Assembly: GCF_003119115.1 (NCBI RefSeq)
Contig: NZ_CP022364.1
Location: 582,501 to 646,500, forward strand
Source of the DNA: Azospirillum sp. TSH58
GTDB lineage: Bacteria; Pseudomonadota; Alphaproteobacteria; Azospirillales; Azospirillaceae
Reading direction: 5' to 3'
Length of the DNA stretch: 64,000 nucleotides
How positions within the stretch are numbered: position 1 is the stretch's first letter; each line of letters opens with the position of its first letter. Shown here one piece after another: positions 15,174 through 24,600 of the stretch. Made by a program: the position numbers and the translations under genes. A model generated the notes under the pieces. The model made no database searches and had not been told where the DNA came from. It worked only from the letters and a program-made list of their open reading frames with translations.

Positions 15174-15427
15174 GTATTCTGTGGACGATCATCATCGGCT
15201 TTCTGGCCGGCATCGTCGCCAAGTTCCTGATGCCGGGCCGCGATCCGGGCGGCTTCATCATCACCACGCTGCTCGGCATCGCGGGCGCCTTCGTCGCCAC
15301 CTATCTGGGCGAGGCCGTTGGCTGGTACCGGGCGGGTGAAGGGGCCGGCTTCATCGGCGCCATCGTCGGCGCCATCGTCATCCTGGCCATCTACCGCATG
15401 ATCGCCGGGCGCCGCACCACCGTCTGA
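15170..15427 (+). CDS. GlsB/YeaQ/YmgE family stress-response membrane protein
   Basis: This 85-residue protein is a compact, glycine-rich membrane protein with three short hydrophobic segments. It has the family pattern GILWTIIIGFLAGIVAKFLMPGRDPGGF at the start, TTLLGIAGAFVATYLG near residue 33 and GFIGAIVGAIVILAIYR near the end. YeaQ/YmgE/GlsB proteins (formerly transglycosylase-associated proteins) are linked to envelope and general stress, with no known enzyme activity. The ATG at 15170 has an exceptionally strong GGAGGGAGAG ribosome binding site that is part of the preceding repeat element. A strong bidirectional terminator follows 30 bases after the stop. Confidence 0.9.
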   Translation: MGILWTIIIGFLAGIVAKFLMPGRDPGGFIITTLLGIAGAFVATYLGEAVGWYRAGEGAGFIGAIVGAIVILAIYRMIAGRRTTV

Positions 15428-15454
15428 GGCGGCTGCACACCACAGCGCACACGC

Positions 15455-15482
15455 AAAGGGCGGCCCGACGGGGCCGCCCTTT
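15455..15482. terminator. Bidirectional intrinsic terminator
   Basis: AAAGGGCGGCCC (15455-15466), loop GACG and GGGCCGCCCTTT (15471-15482) form a perfect 12-bp stem with A-run and T-run edges, followed by CGCTTTT. It lies between the GlsB-like gene and the convergent phyR gene, which ends at 15534, and can serve both. Confidence 0.9.
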
Positions 15483-15533
15483 CGCTTTTGCATCCGGACC
15501 GCAACTGCCGGACCGCAGCTGCCGGACTGCGGC

Positions 15534-16313
15534 TTACGCCAGAGCCACCGGGCTCGGCATGAAGACCGCGCGGGAGATCGCGGCCTGGATCGCCTCGTTG
15601 GTGAAGGGCTTGCGGACGATCTGACCGAGATGGCGGGCGTCCGCCTCCTCCAGATCGCCGTCGAAGGCCGTGACAAAAATGGTCCGCATGGCCCGCTTCT
15701 GGCGCAGCCGGCGGGCGACCTCCACCCCGCTGCCGCCATCGGCCAGCCGGACGTCCAGCAGAGCCAGCGTCGGCTTCTCGGCTTCCAGCAGTTCCAGTGC
15801 CTCCTGCTCGTTGTTGGCGGTGCCGCAGACGACGTGGCCCATGTCGGTGACCAGCGAGCCGATCTCCATCGCCAGGATCGGGTTGTCCTCCACCACCAGC
15901 ACCCGCTGGGTCAGGGCGTTGCGCACCTTGTCGCGGGCAATGGTCAGCCGCTCCTGGGCCTCGGGCGCGGGGACCTGAAGCACCTGGGCGGCCTCGGGAA
16001 CCGTCAGCCCCTCCAGCGTGATCAGCAGATACATGCGCCGCTCGCCCTCCGGCAGGGAGGCCAGCGCCCGTTCGATGGGGTGCGGCGACGGCGAGGGCCG
16101 CCCGTCACCGTCCTCGTCGAACAGCAGATTCAACAGGGCGTAGAGCGGCACCCGCGCGCCCGCTTCCAGCCCGAAGCGGGAGGGGGCCATCACGGCGACC
16201 TCGACGCAGCGCGTCACAAGGTCGTCACCGCGTTCGGTCGCTCCGGTCAGCGCGCGCGCGTAGCGGCGCAGGTAGGGGAGATGATCGTAAAGCTGGCGTG
16301 CGTAGACTCGCAT
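15534..16313 (-). CDS. phyR: PhyR-type general stress response regulator
   Basis: PhyR is the anti-anti-sigma switch of the alphaproteobacterial general stress response. On phosphorylation its sigma-like domain binds the anti-sigma factor NepR and frees sigma EcfG. The 259-residue protein has a sigma-like domain over residues about 1-130 (LPYLRRYARALTG at 12-24, SLPEGERRMYLLITLEGLTVPEAAQVL at 86-112) and a receiver domain over about 137-250 with Glu142 and Asp143, phosphoacceptor Asp187 in LLDVRL, Thr215 and Lys235 in RKPF. All phosphotransfer residues are present. Unusually, neither nepR nor an ecfG sigma gene lies next to it. The terminator at 15455-15482 is its 3' end. Confidence 0.92.
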   Translation of the reverse strand: MRVYARQLYDHLPYLRRYARALTGATERGDDLVTRCVEVAVMAPSRFGLEAGARVPLYALLNLLFDEDGDGRPSPSPHPIERALASLPEGERRMYLLITLEGLTVPEAAQVLQVPAPEAQERLTIARDKVRNALTQRVLVVEDNPILAMEIGSLVTDMGHVVCGTANNEQEALELLEAEKPTLALLDVRLADGGSGVEVARRLRQKRAMRTIFVTAFDGDLEEADARHLGQIVRKPFTNEAIQAAISRAVFMPSPVALA

Positions 16314-16507
16314 GACCCGTTCTTCCGCGCCGGTGGGTGGGTCCGTCCGGCCTTCGGCACCGAGGGGCGCTGGCCGGTCGGCTTGTTTAATAACTTGTTA
16401 ACACTCTGAAACACTATCACGCCCCCCAAGGAGGGCGAACCGAAAAAAAGGCCGAGTCCTCCTTCCTCCGTTGGCAGAGGCCACATGGCCGAGCCGGACC
16501 GCAGGAC

Positions 16508-17074
16508 CTACCGCGCCTGCTCCCGCTGCTGGCGCGACCGCCATTGCCAGGGCTTCTCCACCTGACCGGCCCACAGGCCCAGCCGGCGGCTCTGCGCGAA
16601 GGCCTCGCTGGAGGCGTAGGCCGGCGACAGGCTGCGGTAGGCGAAGGCCCAGCCGCGCGCCACCATGGCCGCCCCCAGATCGACGCCGAGTACCCGGCAT
16701 TCGCCCAGCTGCTGCCCGTTGCGGTCCCGCTCGGCGATGGTGCAGGTCACCTCCTGGTCCTTGATCAGGCTCGCCAGCACCGCGGTGGCGATGCGGAAGC
16801 AGTCCAGCTCGTGCCCGTAACGGTTCCGGCATTTCTGCCCGACGTCGGGGGCGTCGATGCCCATCAGGCGAACCGGCGTCCCCTTGATGGACAGCGTATC
16901 GCCCTCCATGGCGACACCCTGCCCTTTTAGCGTTTCGTTGGGGGTGTTGGCGACCTTGCCTTTGGTCGTCCCTCCCTGGGCATACGCCGTTCCGGTTGAG
17001 AAAATCACGAGAAGCGCCACCAAAGGGCCGCGCCAGTCAGAACAGCGTCGGCGCGTCATCGGGCGGTGCGTCAT
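16508..17074 (-). CDS. Exported thermonuclease-family (SNase-like) protein
   Basis: This 188-residue protein has a signal peptide (MTRRRCSDWRGPLVALLVIFSTGTAYAQG, split here by its charge and hydrophobic parts) and a staphylococcal-nuclease-like OB-fold domain. VRLMGIDAPDVGQ near residue 66 corresponds to the Arg and calcium-binding Asp region, but the catalytic Glu of the family reads Asp here. ERDRNGQQLGEC near residue 115 carries the second Arg region. Six cysteines suit a periplasmic, disulfide-bonded form. Two starts are possible, 17074 or 17059, and the second gives a tidier signal peptide. Both overlap the end of the SRAP gene, so the two are translationally coupled. Confidence 0.85.
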   Translation of the reverse strand: MTHRPMTRRRCSDWRGPLVALLVIFSTGTAYAQGGTTKGKVANTPNETLKGQGVAMEGDTLSIKGTPVRLMGIDAPDVGQKCRNRYGHELDCFRIATAVLASLIKDQEVTCTIAERDRNGQQLGECRVLGVDLGAAMVARGWAFAYRSLSPAYASSEAFAQSRRLGLWAGQVEKPWQWRSRQQREQAR

Positions 17075-17762
17075 CGGGCGGTGCGTCTTCCAGCGGAGCG
17101 GCGCACGCCTCGTCGTCGTTGCGCACGTTGTTGACGCGCGGTCCCACCGGATAGGCCTCCAGCAGCGCGTCGGGCGCCGGCTTCAGAAGCCCTTCCAGCA
17201 CCGGCAGCGGGGCGGCGGGGTCCAGCCAGAGTTCCCAGTCCGTTTCGTCCAGGACCACCGGCATGCGGTCGTGCAGCGGCTTCAATACCGCATTCGCCGT
17301 GGTGGTGACGATGGTCAGCGTCTCCAGGGGTTCCGCGGGGGCCGGCCCGCCCTTCGGGCCGGTCCAGCGCTCCCACAGGCCGGCGAAGGCGAAGGGCGCG
17401 CGGTCGCGGCGGCGGATGGCGTAGCCCTGCTTGCGCTTGCCCACGGCCTTCCACTCATAGAAGCCGTCCACGGGGACGAGGCAGCGCCGCTTGCGGAAGG
17501 CCTCCCGGAAGGACGGCTTCCCGGCCAGCGTCTCCCCGCGCGCGTTGATCAGCCGGGCGCCGATGGACGGGTCGTCCGCCCAGAAGGGCACGAGGCCCCA
17601 GCGCAGGGTCACCAGATGGCGCCCATCCTCCTCCCGCCGCACGGCGGGCACCGGCTGGGTGGGGGCCACGTTCCAGCGGGGCTGGAGGTTCGGCAGTTCG
17701 GGGAAGCCGAACAGCCGCTGAACCTCCGCGGCTGGCGTGGCGAGTATCATGCGTCCGCACAT
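17037..17762 (-). CDS. SOS response-associated peptidase (SRAP, YedK/HMCES family)
   Basis: SRAP proteins form a thiazolidine crosslink between their N-terminal cysteine and abasic sites in single-stranded DNA, protecting the genome. The 241-residue protein begins MCGRM, so Cys2 becomes N-terminal after Met removal. It has RWNVAPTQPVPAV near residue 29 with the conserved Asn, PVDGFYEWKA near residue 98 with the catalytic Glu, and HDRMPVVLDETDW near residue 160 with the conserved His. The C-terminus ends in a PPDDA tandem repeat encoded by 15-bp units. The gene overlaps the nuclease gene downstream. The 142-bp gap to the molybdenum hydroxylase gene shows nothing else. Confidence 0.93.
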   Translation of the reverse strand: MCGRMILATPAAEVQRLFGFPELPNLQPRWNVAPTQPVPAVRREEDGRHLVTLRWGLVPFWADDPSIGARLINARGETLAGKPSFREAFRKRRCLVPVDGFYEWKAVGKRKQGYAIRRRDRAPFAFAGLWERWTGPKGGPAPAEPLETLTIVTTTANAVLKPLHDRMPVVLDETDWELWLDPAAPLPVLEGLLKPAPDALLEAYPVGPRVNNVRNDDEACAAPLEDAPPDDAPPDDAPTLF

Positions 17763-17904
17763 GGCCTAAGAATAGGTGGTCCGGTGCCCCCACGCCACCG
17801 CCGGCTTATGCCCTACCGAGGGTTTTCGCCGGCCGAGGCTCAGCCTATCTTCTCCGGGTGTCTCCCCGCGCCATAGGCCCGCGTAACAGGAAAGACCCCG
17901 CCCC

Positions 17905-20223
17905 ATGATGAAGTTCGGCATCGGCCAGCCGGTTCCCCGCACCGAAGACGCGCGCCTGCTGACCGGCGGCGGGCGCTACACCGACGACGTGTCGCTTCCC
18001 GGCCAGACTTACGCCGTCTTCGTGCGCTCCCCCCACGCCCACGCCGACATCCGCGGCATCGACACGGCGGAGGCGGCGGCGCAGCCTGGGGTGCTCGGCG
18101 TCTTCACCGTCGCCGACCTGGAGACGGACGGCGTCCAGCCGATCCCCTGCGCCGCGGCGCTGACCCAGCGCGACGGCTCCCCCTACGTCGCCCCGCCCCG
18201 CCCGGCGCTGGCCAAGGGACGGGCGCGCCACGTCGGCGATCCGGTCGCCGTGGTCGTGGCCGAGACGCTGGAGGCCGCCCGCGACGCGGCGGAGCTGGTG
18301 ATGGTCGAGTACGACGACCGCCCCTCCGTCACCGGCACGGCGGAGGCGCTGGAGCCCGACCGCCCGCGGGTGTGGGACGAGGCGCCGGGCAATCTCTGCT
18401 TCGACTGGGAGCAGGGCGACGAAGCGGCGGTGGATGCGGCGCTCGCCGGGGCCGCCCGCGTGGTGGAGCTGGAGATCGTCAACAACCGCGTCGTCGCCAA
18501 CCCGATGGAGGGCCGCGCCTGCCTCGCCGCGGTGGAGGCGGAGACCGGACGGCTGGTCATTTACGTCACCAGCCAGGGCGTGCACGGGCTGCGCAAGCAG
18601 TTCGCCCAGCTGTTCGGCCTGCCGGAATCCAAATTCCGCGTCGTCACCACCGACGTCGGCGGCGGCTTCGGCATGAAGCTGTTCAACTACCCGGAATACA
18701 TGGTCTGCCTGTTCGCCGCGCACCGCCTGAACCGGCCGGTGAAGTGGGCGGCGGAGCGGACGGAGGGATTCCTCAGCGACGACCACGGGCGCGACCATGT
18801 CAGCCGCGCCCGGCTGGCGCTGGACGGCGACGGCCGCTTCCTGGGTCTGCGCGTGGACACGGTCGCCAATCTCGGAGCCTACCTGTCGAACTATGGCCCC
18901 TTCATCCCGACCGACGCCGGGTCGGCGATGCTCGTCGGCTCCTACACCACGCCCGCGGTCCATGTGCGGGTCAAGGGCGTCTTCACCAACACCCAGCCGG
19001 TGGACGCCTACCGCGGCGCCGGCCGGCCGGAGGCGGCCTATCTGCTGGAGCGGCTGATCGACCACGCCGGGCGCGTCACCGGCCTCGGCCCGGCGGAGAT
19101 CCGGCGCCGCAACTTCATCCCGCCCGCCGCCATGCCCTACGCCACGCCGATGGGCCAGACCTACGACACCGGCGAGTTCGAGCAGAACCTGCGCGACGGG
19201 CTGGAACTGGCCGACCACGCCGGCCTGCCCGCCCGCAAGGCGGCGGCGAAGGCGCGCGGGAAGCTGCGCGGGGCGGGCATCGCCACCTACATCGAGGCCT
19301 GCGCGGGCGGCGGCGCCGAGCAGGCGACGGTGCAGGTCAACGGCGACGGGCGCATCGTCCTGATGATCGGCACCCAGACCAACGGCCAGGGCCACGAGAC
19401 CGCCTACAAGCAGATCATCGCCGACCGGCTGGGCGTCCCGCCGGAGGATGTCGAGGTCGTGCAGGGCGACACCGACCGCGTGTCCTGGGGGGCCGGCACC
19501 GGCGGCTCCCGCTCCGTCCCGGTGGGCGGGGCGGCGCTGGCCGAGGGTGCCGCGCGGGTGGTGACCAAGGCGACCGAGGTCGCCGCCGACCTGCTGGAGA
19601 CCGCCACGGTGGACGTGGAGTTCGTCGAGGGTCGCTTCAGCGTCATCGGCACCGACCGCAGCGTCTCCTTCAAGGAGGTGGCCGCCAAAGCGGCTGCGCA
19701 AGGCCCCGTCGCCTTCACCGAGGTGGCCCGCTGGACCCCGCCGGCCAACACCTTCCCCAACGGCTGCCACGTGGCGGAGGTGGAGGTCGATCCCGACACC
19801 GGGGTGGTGGAGGTCGTCGGCTACACCGTCGTGGACGATTTCGGCACGGTGGTGAACCCGCTGCTGGTCATGGGGCAGGTCTATGGCGGCGTCGCCCAGG
19901 GCATCGGGCAGGCGCTTCAGGAACGGGTGGTCTTCGATCCGGACAGCGGCCAGCTGCTCAGCGGGTCCTTCATGGACTACCAGATGCCGCGCGCGGTGGA
20001 CGTGCCGGACATCCGCATCAAGCTGAACTGCGTGCCGAGCACCACCAACGCGCTGGGCATGAAGGGCGCCGGCGAGGCGGGGGCCATCGGCGCGCCGCCC
20101 GCGGTCATCAACGCCCTGGTGGACGCGCTGTCGGACTACGGCATCGACCACATCGACATGCCGGCGACTCCGCTCTCCGTATGGTCCGCCATCCAGGCCC
20201 GCAGCAAAGCCGCCGCGGAGTGA
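17905..20223 (+). CDS. Molybdenum hydroxylase large subunit (CoxL-like, form II)
   Basis: This 772-residue protein is the molybdopterin-cytosine-dinucleotide-binding large subunit of the xanthine dehydrogenase/CO dehydrogenase family. It starts with the family RTEDARLLTGGGRYTDD, has VGDPVAVVVAET near residue 110, TTDVGGGFGMK near residue 250, the active-site loop AYRGAGR near residue 371 and the catalytic glutamate in KGAGEAGAIGAPPAV near residue 719. AYRGAGR is the form II signature, not the AYxCSFR of true CO dehydrogenase, so the substrate is probably an aldehyde, purine or N-heterocycle. No iron-sulfur (CoxS) or FAD (CoxM) subunit lies next to it, so partners must be encoded elsewhere. 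Confidence 0.93.
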   Translation: MMKFGIGQPVPRTEDARLLTGGGRYTDDVSLPGQTYAVFVRSPHAHADIRGIDTAEAAAQPGVLGVFTVADLETDGVQPIPCAAALTQRDGSPYVAPPRPALAKGRARHVGDPVAVVVAETLEAARDAAELVMVEYDDRPSVTGTAEALEPDRPRVWDEAPGNLCFDWEQGDEAAVDAALAGAARVVELEIVNNRVVANPMEGRACLAAVEAETGRLVIYVTSQGVHGLRKQFAQLFGLPESKFRVVTTDVGGGFGMKLFNYPEYMVCLFAAHRLNRPVKWAAERTEGFLSDDHGRDHVSRARLALDGDGRFLGLRVDTVANLGAYLSNYGPFIPTDAGSAMLVGSYTTPAVHVRVKGVFTNTQPVDAYRGAGRPEAAYLLERLIDHAGRVTGLGPAEIRRRNFIPPAAMPYATPMGQTYDTGEFEQNLRDGLELADHAGLPARKAAAKARGKLRGAGIATYIEACAGGGAEQATVQVNGDGRIVLMIGTQTNGQGHETAYKQIIADRLGVPPEDVEVVQGDTDRVSWGAGTGGSRSVPVGGAALAEGAARVVTKATEVAADLLETATVDVEFVEGRFSVIGTDRSVSFKEVAAKAAAQGPVAFTEVARWTPPANTFPNGCHVAEVEVDPDTGVVEVVGYTVVDDFGTVVNPLLVMGQVYGGVAQGIGQALQERVVFDPDSGQLLSGSFMDYQMPRAVDVPDIRIKLNCVPSTTNALGMKGAGEAGAIGAPPAVINALVDALSDYGIDHIDMPATPLSVWSAIQARSKAAAE

Positions 20224-20368
20224 CGAAGACCCGAACAATGAAAAACGGAGTAATGACGTCATAGGCCCTATTTCCAGACCCGATGTCACACCTTGCGTTG
20301 AATAAATTTGAGACAACATACGTACTATAAAGAGTTAAACACAGAATAACCCCAAGAGAGAAACGGGC

Positions 20369-21151
20369 ATGACGGCGGAGCGGATCAGGGGCGGCGGGTG
20401 CGGCGGGTTGTGCACCGAGGGTTTGGGGTTCGACTTCACCATGGCTTTCCAGCCGATCGTCGATGTCGGCGGCGGGCGGCCCTGGGCGCACGAGGCGCTG
20501 GTGCGCGGCCTCGACGGCCAGGGGGCCGGCTGGGTGCTGGGCCAGGTGACCGAGGCCAACCGCTACGCCTTCGACCAGGCCTGCCGGGTCAAGGCCATCG
20601 AGCTGGCCGCCAGCCTCGGCATGGGCCAGCAGCCCGACACCCGGCTGTCGATCAACTTCCTGCCCAACGCCGTCTACCAGCCCGAAGCCTGCATCCGCGC
20701 CACGCTGGCCGCCGCCAATCGCACCGGTTTCCCGCCCGACCGCATCATCTTCGAGGTGACGGAGAACGAGCGTGTGGTGGACGGCGCCCACCTGAAGTCC
20801 ATCTTCACCGAATACAAGCGCCAGGGCTTCCACACCGCCATCGACGATTTCGGGTCGGGCTATTCCGGCCTGAACCTGCTCGCCGAATTCCAGCCGGACA
20901 TCATCAAGCTGGACATGGAGCTGACCCGCTCGATCGACACCGACCGCGCCCGCCGCAGCATCGTCAGCGCGATCCTCACCGTGTGCCGCGATCTGGGCAT
21001 CACCCCGGTGGCGGAAGGCATCGAGACGCCCGGCGAGGCGACGGCGCTGCGCGATCTGGGGATCACGCTGATGCAGGGCTATCTGTTCGCCCGGCCGGCG
21101 GTGGAACGTCTGGTGACGCCCACCATGGATTTCGCGCCGGCGGTGGCCTGA
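20369..21151 (+). CDS. EAL-domain cyclic-di-GMP phosphodiesterase
   Basis: The 260-residue protein is a stand-alone EAL domain that hydrolyses cyclic di-GMP. All catalytic landmarks are present: the EAL motif as HEALVRG near residue 40, the metal-binding Asn in SINFLPN near residue 95, Glu in FEVTEN near residue 130, IDDFGSGYSGLNLL near residue 152 including loop 6, IKLDMEL near residue 175, and PVAEGIET near residue 213. There is no sensor, GGDEF or membrane domain, only a short glycine-rich N-terminus. The 145-bp upstream gap is notably AT-rich for this region (20275-20345) and probably contains the promoter. Confidence 0.93.
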   Translation: MTAERIRGGGCGGLCTEGLGFDFTMAFQPIVDVGGGRPWAHEALVRGLDGQGAGWVLGQVTEANRYAFDQACRVKAIELAASLGMGQQPDTRLSINFLPNAVYQPEACIRATLAAANRTGFPPDRIIFEVTENERVVDGAHLKSIFTEYKRQGFHTAIDDFGSGYSGLNLLAEFQPDIIKLDMELTRSIDTDRARRSIVSAILTVCRDLGITPVAEGIETPGEATALRDLGITLMQGYLFARPAVERLVTPTMDFAPAVA

Positions 21152-21156
21152 GCGAG

Positions 21157-21480
21157 CTACGGCATCCGCGGGCGGCGCACCGCCCGCGGCCGGGGAGCGG
21201 CGTAGCGCCCCCGCTGCTCGGTGGCGAGGGTCAACGCCTCGTGCGCGATCAGACGGCGGTAGTCGCCGTCCACCCGCGAGAACATGGCGAAGGCGAACTT
21301 GACCGCGTCGGGGGTGGGGCTGGTGGCGGCCTCGCGAAGCGCGTTGCGCAGCATGCGCAGCTCCAGCACGCCTTTGACGCAGATGCGCTCGACCGCCTGA
21401 GCCAGGATGTCGATCGAACACAGGGACGCCTCGTCGTCGAGTCGGTACTGCACCCGTCCCCCGCAAGGAAGAACCGCCAC
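21157..21480 (-). CDS. Hypothetical protein
   Basis: I do not recognise this frame of up to 107 residues. Its residue mix is protein-like (a helical run from about residue 25 to 90 including ICVKGVLELRMLRNALREA and FAFAMFSRVDGDYRRLIAHEAL) and it shares the codon bias of neighbours, so it is probably expressed. The start is GTG, either at 21480 or, with a GGGGGACGG just before it, at 21453. The C-terminus is Arg/Pro-rich. It is convergent with the EAL gene, with a five-base gap. No domain suggests a function. Confidence 0.5.
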   Translation of the reverse strand: MAVLPCGGRVQYRLDDEASLCSIDILAQAVERICVKGVLELRMLRNALREAATSPTPDAVKFAFAMFSRVDGDYRRLIAHEALTLATEQRGRYAAPRPRAVRRPRMP

Positions 21481-21553
21481 GGACCGGCCGGGTTCTAGCT
21501 TGGGTTGGGCGCGAACGCCAGCGTTTCGGTGAGATGGCGGTGGGGCGAGGCGG

Positions 21554-21635
21554 GCCCCCCTCCCGACCTCCCCCCGCTGCGCAAGGGGAGGAGAAAAGCC
21601 CTCCCCTGCAAAGCGGGGGAGGGTTGGGTGGGGGC
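21554..21635. repeat. C/G-rich inverted repeat (dispersed family, copy C)
   Basis: Two arms of nearly 38 bases (21554-21591 and 21599-21635) are imperfect inverted copies, each itself containing the CCCTCCCC/GGGGAGG palindrome around TGCGCA or TGCAAAG. The element fills the gap after the glgE-type gene (which ends at 21655 on the minus strand) and before the small hypothetical gene. It may act as a terminator. Nothing else is seen in 21481-21654. Confidence 0.75.
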
Positions 21636-21654
21636 TCTACGCTCCCCCGTCCCG

Positions 21655-24600
21655 TCACCGCCCCGGCGGACGAATGCGCCAGATCGCTGCCGGGTTCTGC
21701 TGCGGGTCCAGCCAGACATGCTGGAACTTGCCGATCCAGGTGAAGCGCTGGCCGGTGAACAGGTCCTCCACCTGCACATGGGCGCCGTCGTCCAGCCCCA
21801 GCTCCCACAGCGGAACCTCGATGGTGCCGCCATGGCCGTTGTGCGGATCGAGGTTCACCGCGATCAGGATGACGTTGTCCTTGCTCTCCGTCATCTTGCC
21901 GTAGAGCAGGATGTTGTCGTCGTAGGCGTTGTAGAATTTCAGGTTCGTGAATTTGTGGAGCGCCGGGTTCTCCGCGCGGATCTTGTTCAGCCGCGTGACG
22001 TAATCGACGATGTTGCCGGGCTTGTTCCAGTCCCAGTGCCGGATCTCGTACTTTTCGGAGTGGTTGTACTCCTCCTTGCCCGGATAGGGGTCGGCCTCGC
22101 AGACGAAGTACGGGGTGTAGAGGCCGTAGACGCCCGACAGGGTGCCCGCCAGCACGGCGCGCATCATGTGGGCGGGCCGCCCGCCATGGACCAGGATCGG
22201 CGGCAGGATGTCCGGCGTGTTGGCGAAGAAGTTGGGCTGCATGTAGTCCTTGGACTCGCCCTGGGTCAGCTCCGTCAGATACTCGGTCAGCTCCGCCTTG
22301 GTGTTGCGCCAGGTGAAATAGCTGTAGGACTGGGTGAAGCCGATCTTCGCCAGCCGGCGCATCAGCTTGGGCCGGGTGAAGGCCTCGGCCAGGAACAGCG
22401 CGTCGGGGAAACGGTCCTGAACCTCGCGGATCATCCATTCCCAGAAGGGGAAGGGCTTGGTGTGCGGGTTGTCGACGCGGAAGATGCGCACCCCCTCGTC
22501 GCACCAGAACAGCACCACGTCGCGCAGCGCGTACCACAGGTCCGGGTAGGCCTCGCGGTAGAAGCTGACGTTGACGATGTCCTGGTACTTCTTCGGCGGG
22601 TTCTCGGCGTAGCGGATCGTGCCGTCGGGACGCCAGTAGAACCACTGCGGGTGCGACTTGATCCAGGGATGGTCGGGGGAGCACTGGACGGCGAAGTCCA
22701 GCGCGATCTCGATGCCGTGCCGCCGCGCCTCCTTGACCAGCCGGCGGAAGCCCTCGAAGTCGCCGATCATCGGGTCGATGTCGGCGTGCCCGCCCTCCGT
22801 CGCGCCGATGGCGTAGGGCACGCCGGGATCGTTCGGGCCGGGGTTCAGCGTGTTGTTGCGCCCCTTGCGGAAGCTGCGGCCGATCGGGTGGATCGGCGGG
22901 AAATACAGCACGTCGAAGCCCATGCCCCGGATGAAGGGCAGCATGTTCGACACGTCGTCGAAGGTGCCGGGCCGCGACGGGTCCGGCGAGGCCGAGCGCG
23001 GGAAGATCTCGAACCACGCGGAGTAGCGGGCCGCGGTGCGGTCCACATAGACCTCCAGGTCGCAGCCGTAGCGGGACAGATACTGCCGCTCCCCGTAGGT
23101 CGCCATGGCTTGGCGCGGCTCGTCCGACAGGGCGTAGGCGGTCAGCTCCGCGCCCTGCAGGCTGCTCATCCGCTCGACCACCCGCTCCAGCGCGGCCCTG
23201 CCCTCGCCCTCGTTCAGCCCCACGGCGTGCTCGACGAAGCGGCGGCCCTCGATCAGCTCAAGCCCGACGTCCAGCCCGGCGTCGTGCTTCTTCTTGAAGT
23301 CGGCGCGCCAGCTCTCCCACACGTCGCGCCACGCCAGGATGCTGTACTGGTAGCGCGTGTTGCGGGTCAGCGGCAGCTTGCCCACCCAGCGGTCGTTGTC
23401 GAAGAAGGTCATGGGCACCTCGCGCCATTCCTCCTCGTCGACCGGGCGGTAGGTGACGGCGGCGCCGAGGACGAAGGTGCCGTCGGTGTAGATGTCGGCC
23501 CACACCTCCATCACGTCGCCGACCACCCGCTTGACCGGGAAGCGCCCGCCGTCCAGCTCCGGATAAACGTTCTCGATGGTGACGCGCCGCGCCGCCAGCT
23601 CGTCCATCCAGGCGCGGGTGCCGGCGTCGTGCTCCGCCCCGCGCTCGCCCAGATGGTTCAGTTCGATGGGGCGGCTCTGCGCCGGGCGGGCGCGGAAGAC
23701 GCGCATCTCCAGCGGGCGCAGGCGCAGGTCGCGGCCCGGCTCGAAGGGCAGCGGCGCCGCCTCCGGGGTCACGTCCTCGAAGTCGGCGAAGCCGCCGCCG
23801 CTGCTGGCCAGCAGCGGGCCGGGGTCGATGGCGTGGGGCTGGTTCTCGTCGGGGTTGATGAGCAGGACGGAACAGCCCTCCCCGCTCCCGTTGGCCCAGC
23901 CACTGGTCTCGCGGATCAGCCCGATCACCGGGTTGTGCGGCGAGGTCACCCGGCGCTGCGGCCCTTCGACGTTCAGCGCCGGGCTGTCCGCCTTCATGGC
24001 GTTGACCGCCCCGATGAAGCCGGTCAGGTCGAGCTTCGGCTGCTCCCAGTCGTCGGGCGTCGTGTTCACCACGTCCAGCTTGCGGGTGAAGCCGTACTCG
24101 AACCCCACCGGCATCATCACGCCGGTCGAGAAGGAGGCGGCGAACAGGTAGTGCATCTTCAGCTGGGCGGCCAGCCGCTCGGTGTCCTGGCTGCCGACCT
24201 CCGCCGCGAGACGGTCGGTGTCGTGGCTTTCCGGGAAGGTGATGGAGGGGGCGATCCAGCGGAACTCGTCATACTGGTCGAGCAGCCAGTCGGACTTGAA
24301 GTCCCACCATTTGGCGCTGTTGAACAGGAAGTCGAAGCCCGCCCCGCAGAGGTCGCGCACCTGCTCCACCGTGCAGCCCAGCGTCTCGGCGAAGAACGTC
24401 ACCTCCGGATCGGCCTCGCGGGAGCGGTCGATCAGCGTCTTCCACACATCCGCCGGGATCTGATAGGCGGCGTCGCAGCGGAAGCCCTTCACCCCGAGCC
24501 CGATGTAATGGCGCAGATAACGGGTCCAGTAGTCGGTCAGCCCCGCCCGCACATCGGCCCGCTCGTAATCGAGCATGGCGAGATCGCCCCAGATGGTCAC

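Noticed and set aside
17905-20223. True aerobic CO dehydrogenase
   Set aside because: The active-site loop is AYRGAGR (form II) instead of AYxCSFR, and the CoxS and CoxM subunits are absent.
17845-20319. 824-codon minus-strand frame opposite the CoxL-like gene
   Set aside because: The plus-strand frame has clear molybdenum hydroxylase motifs; the minus frame is a His/Gly/Arg-rich shadow.
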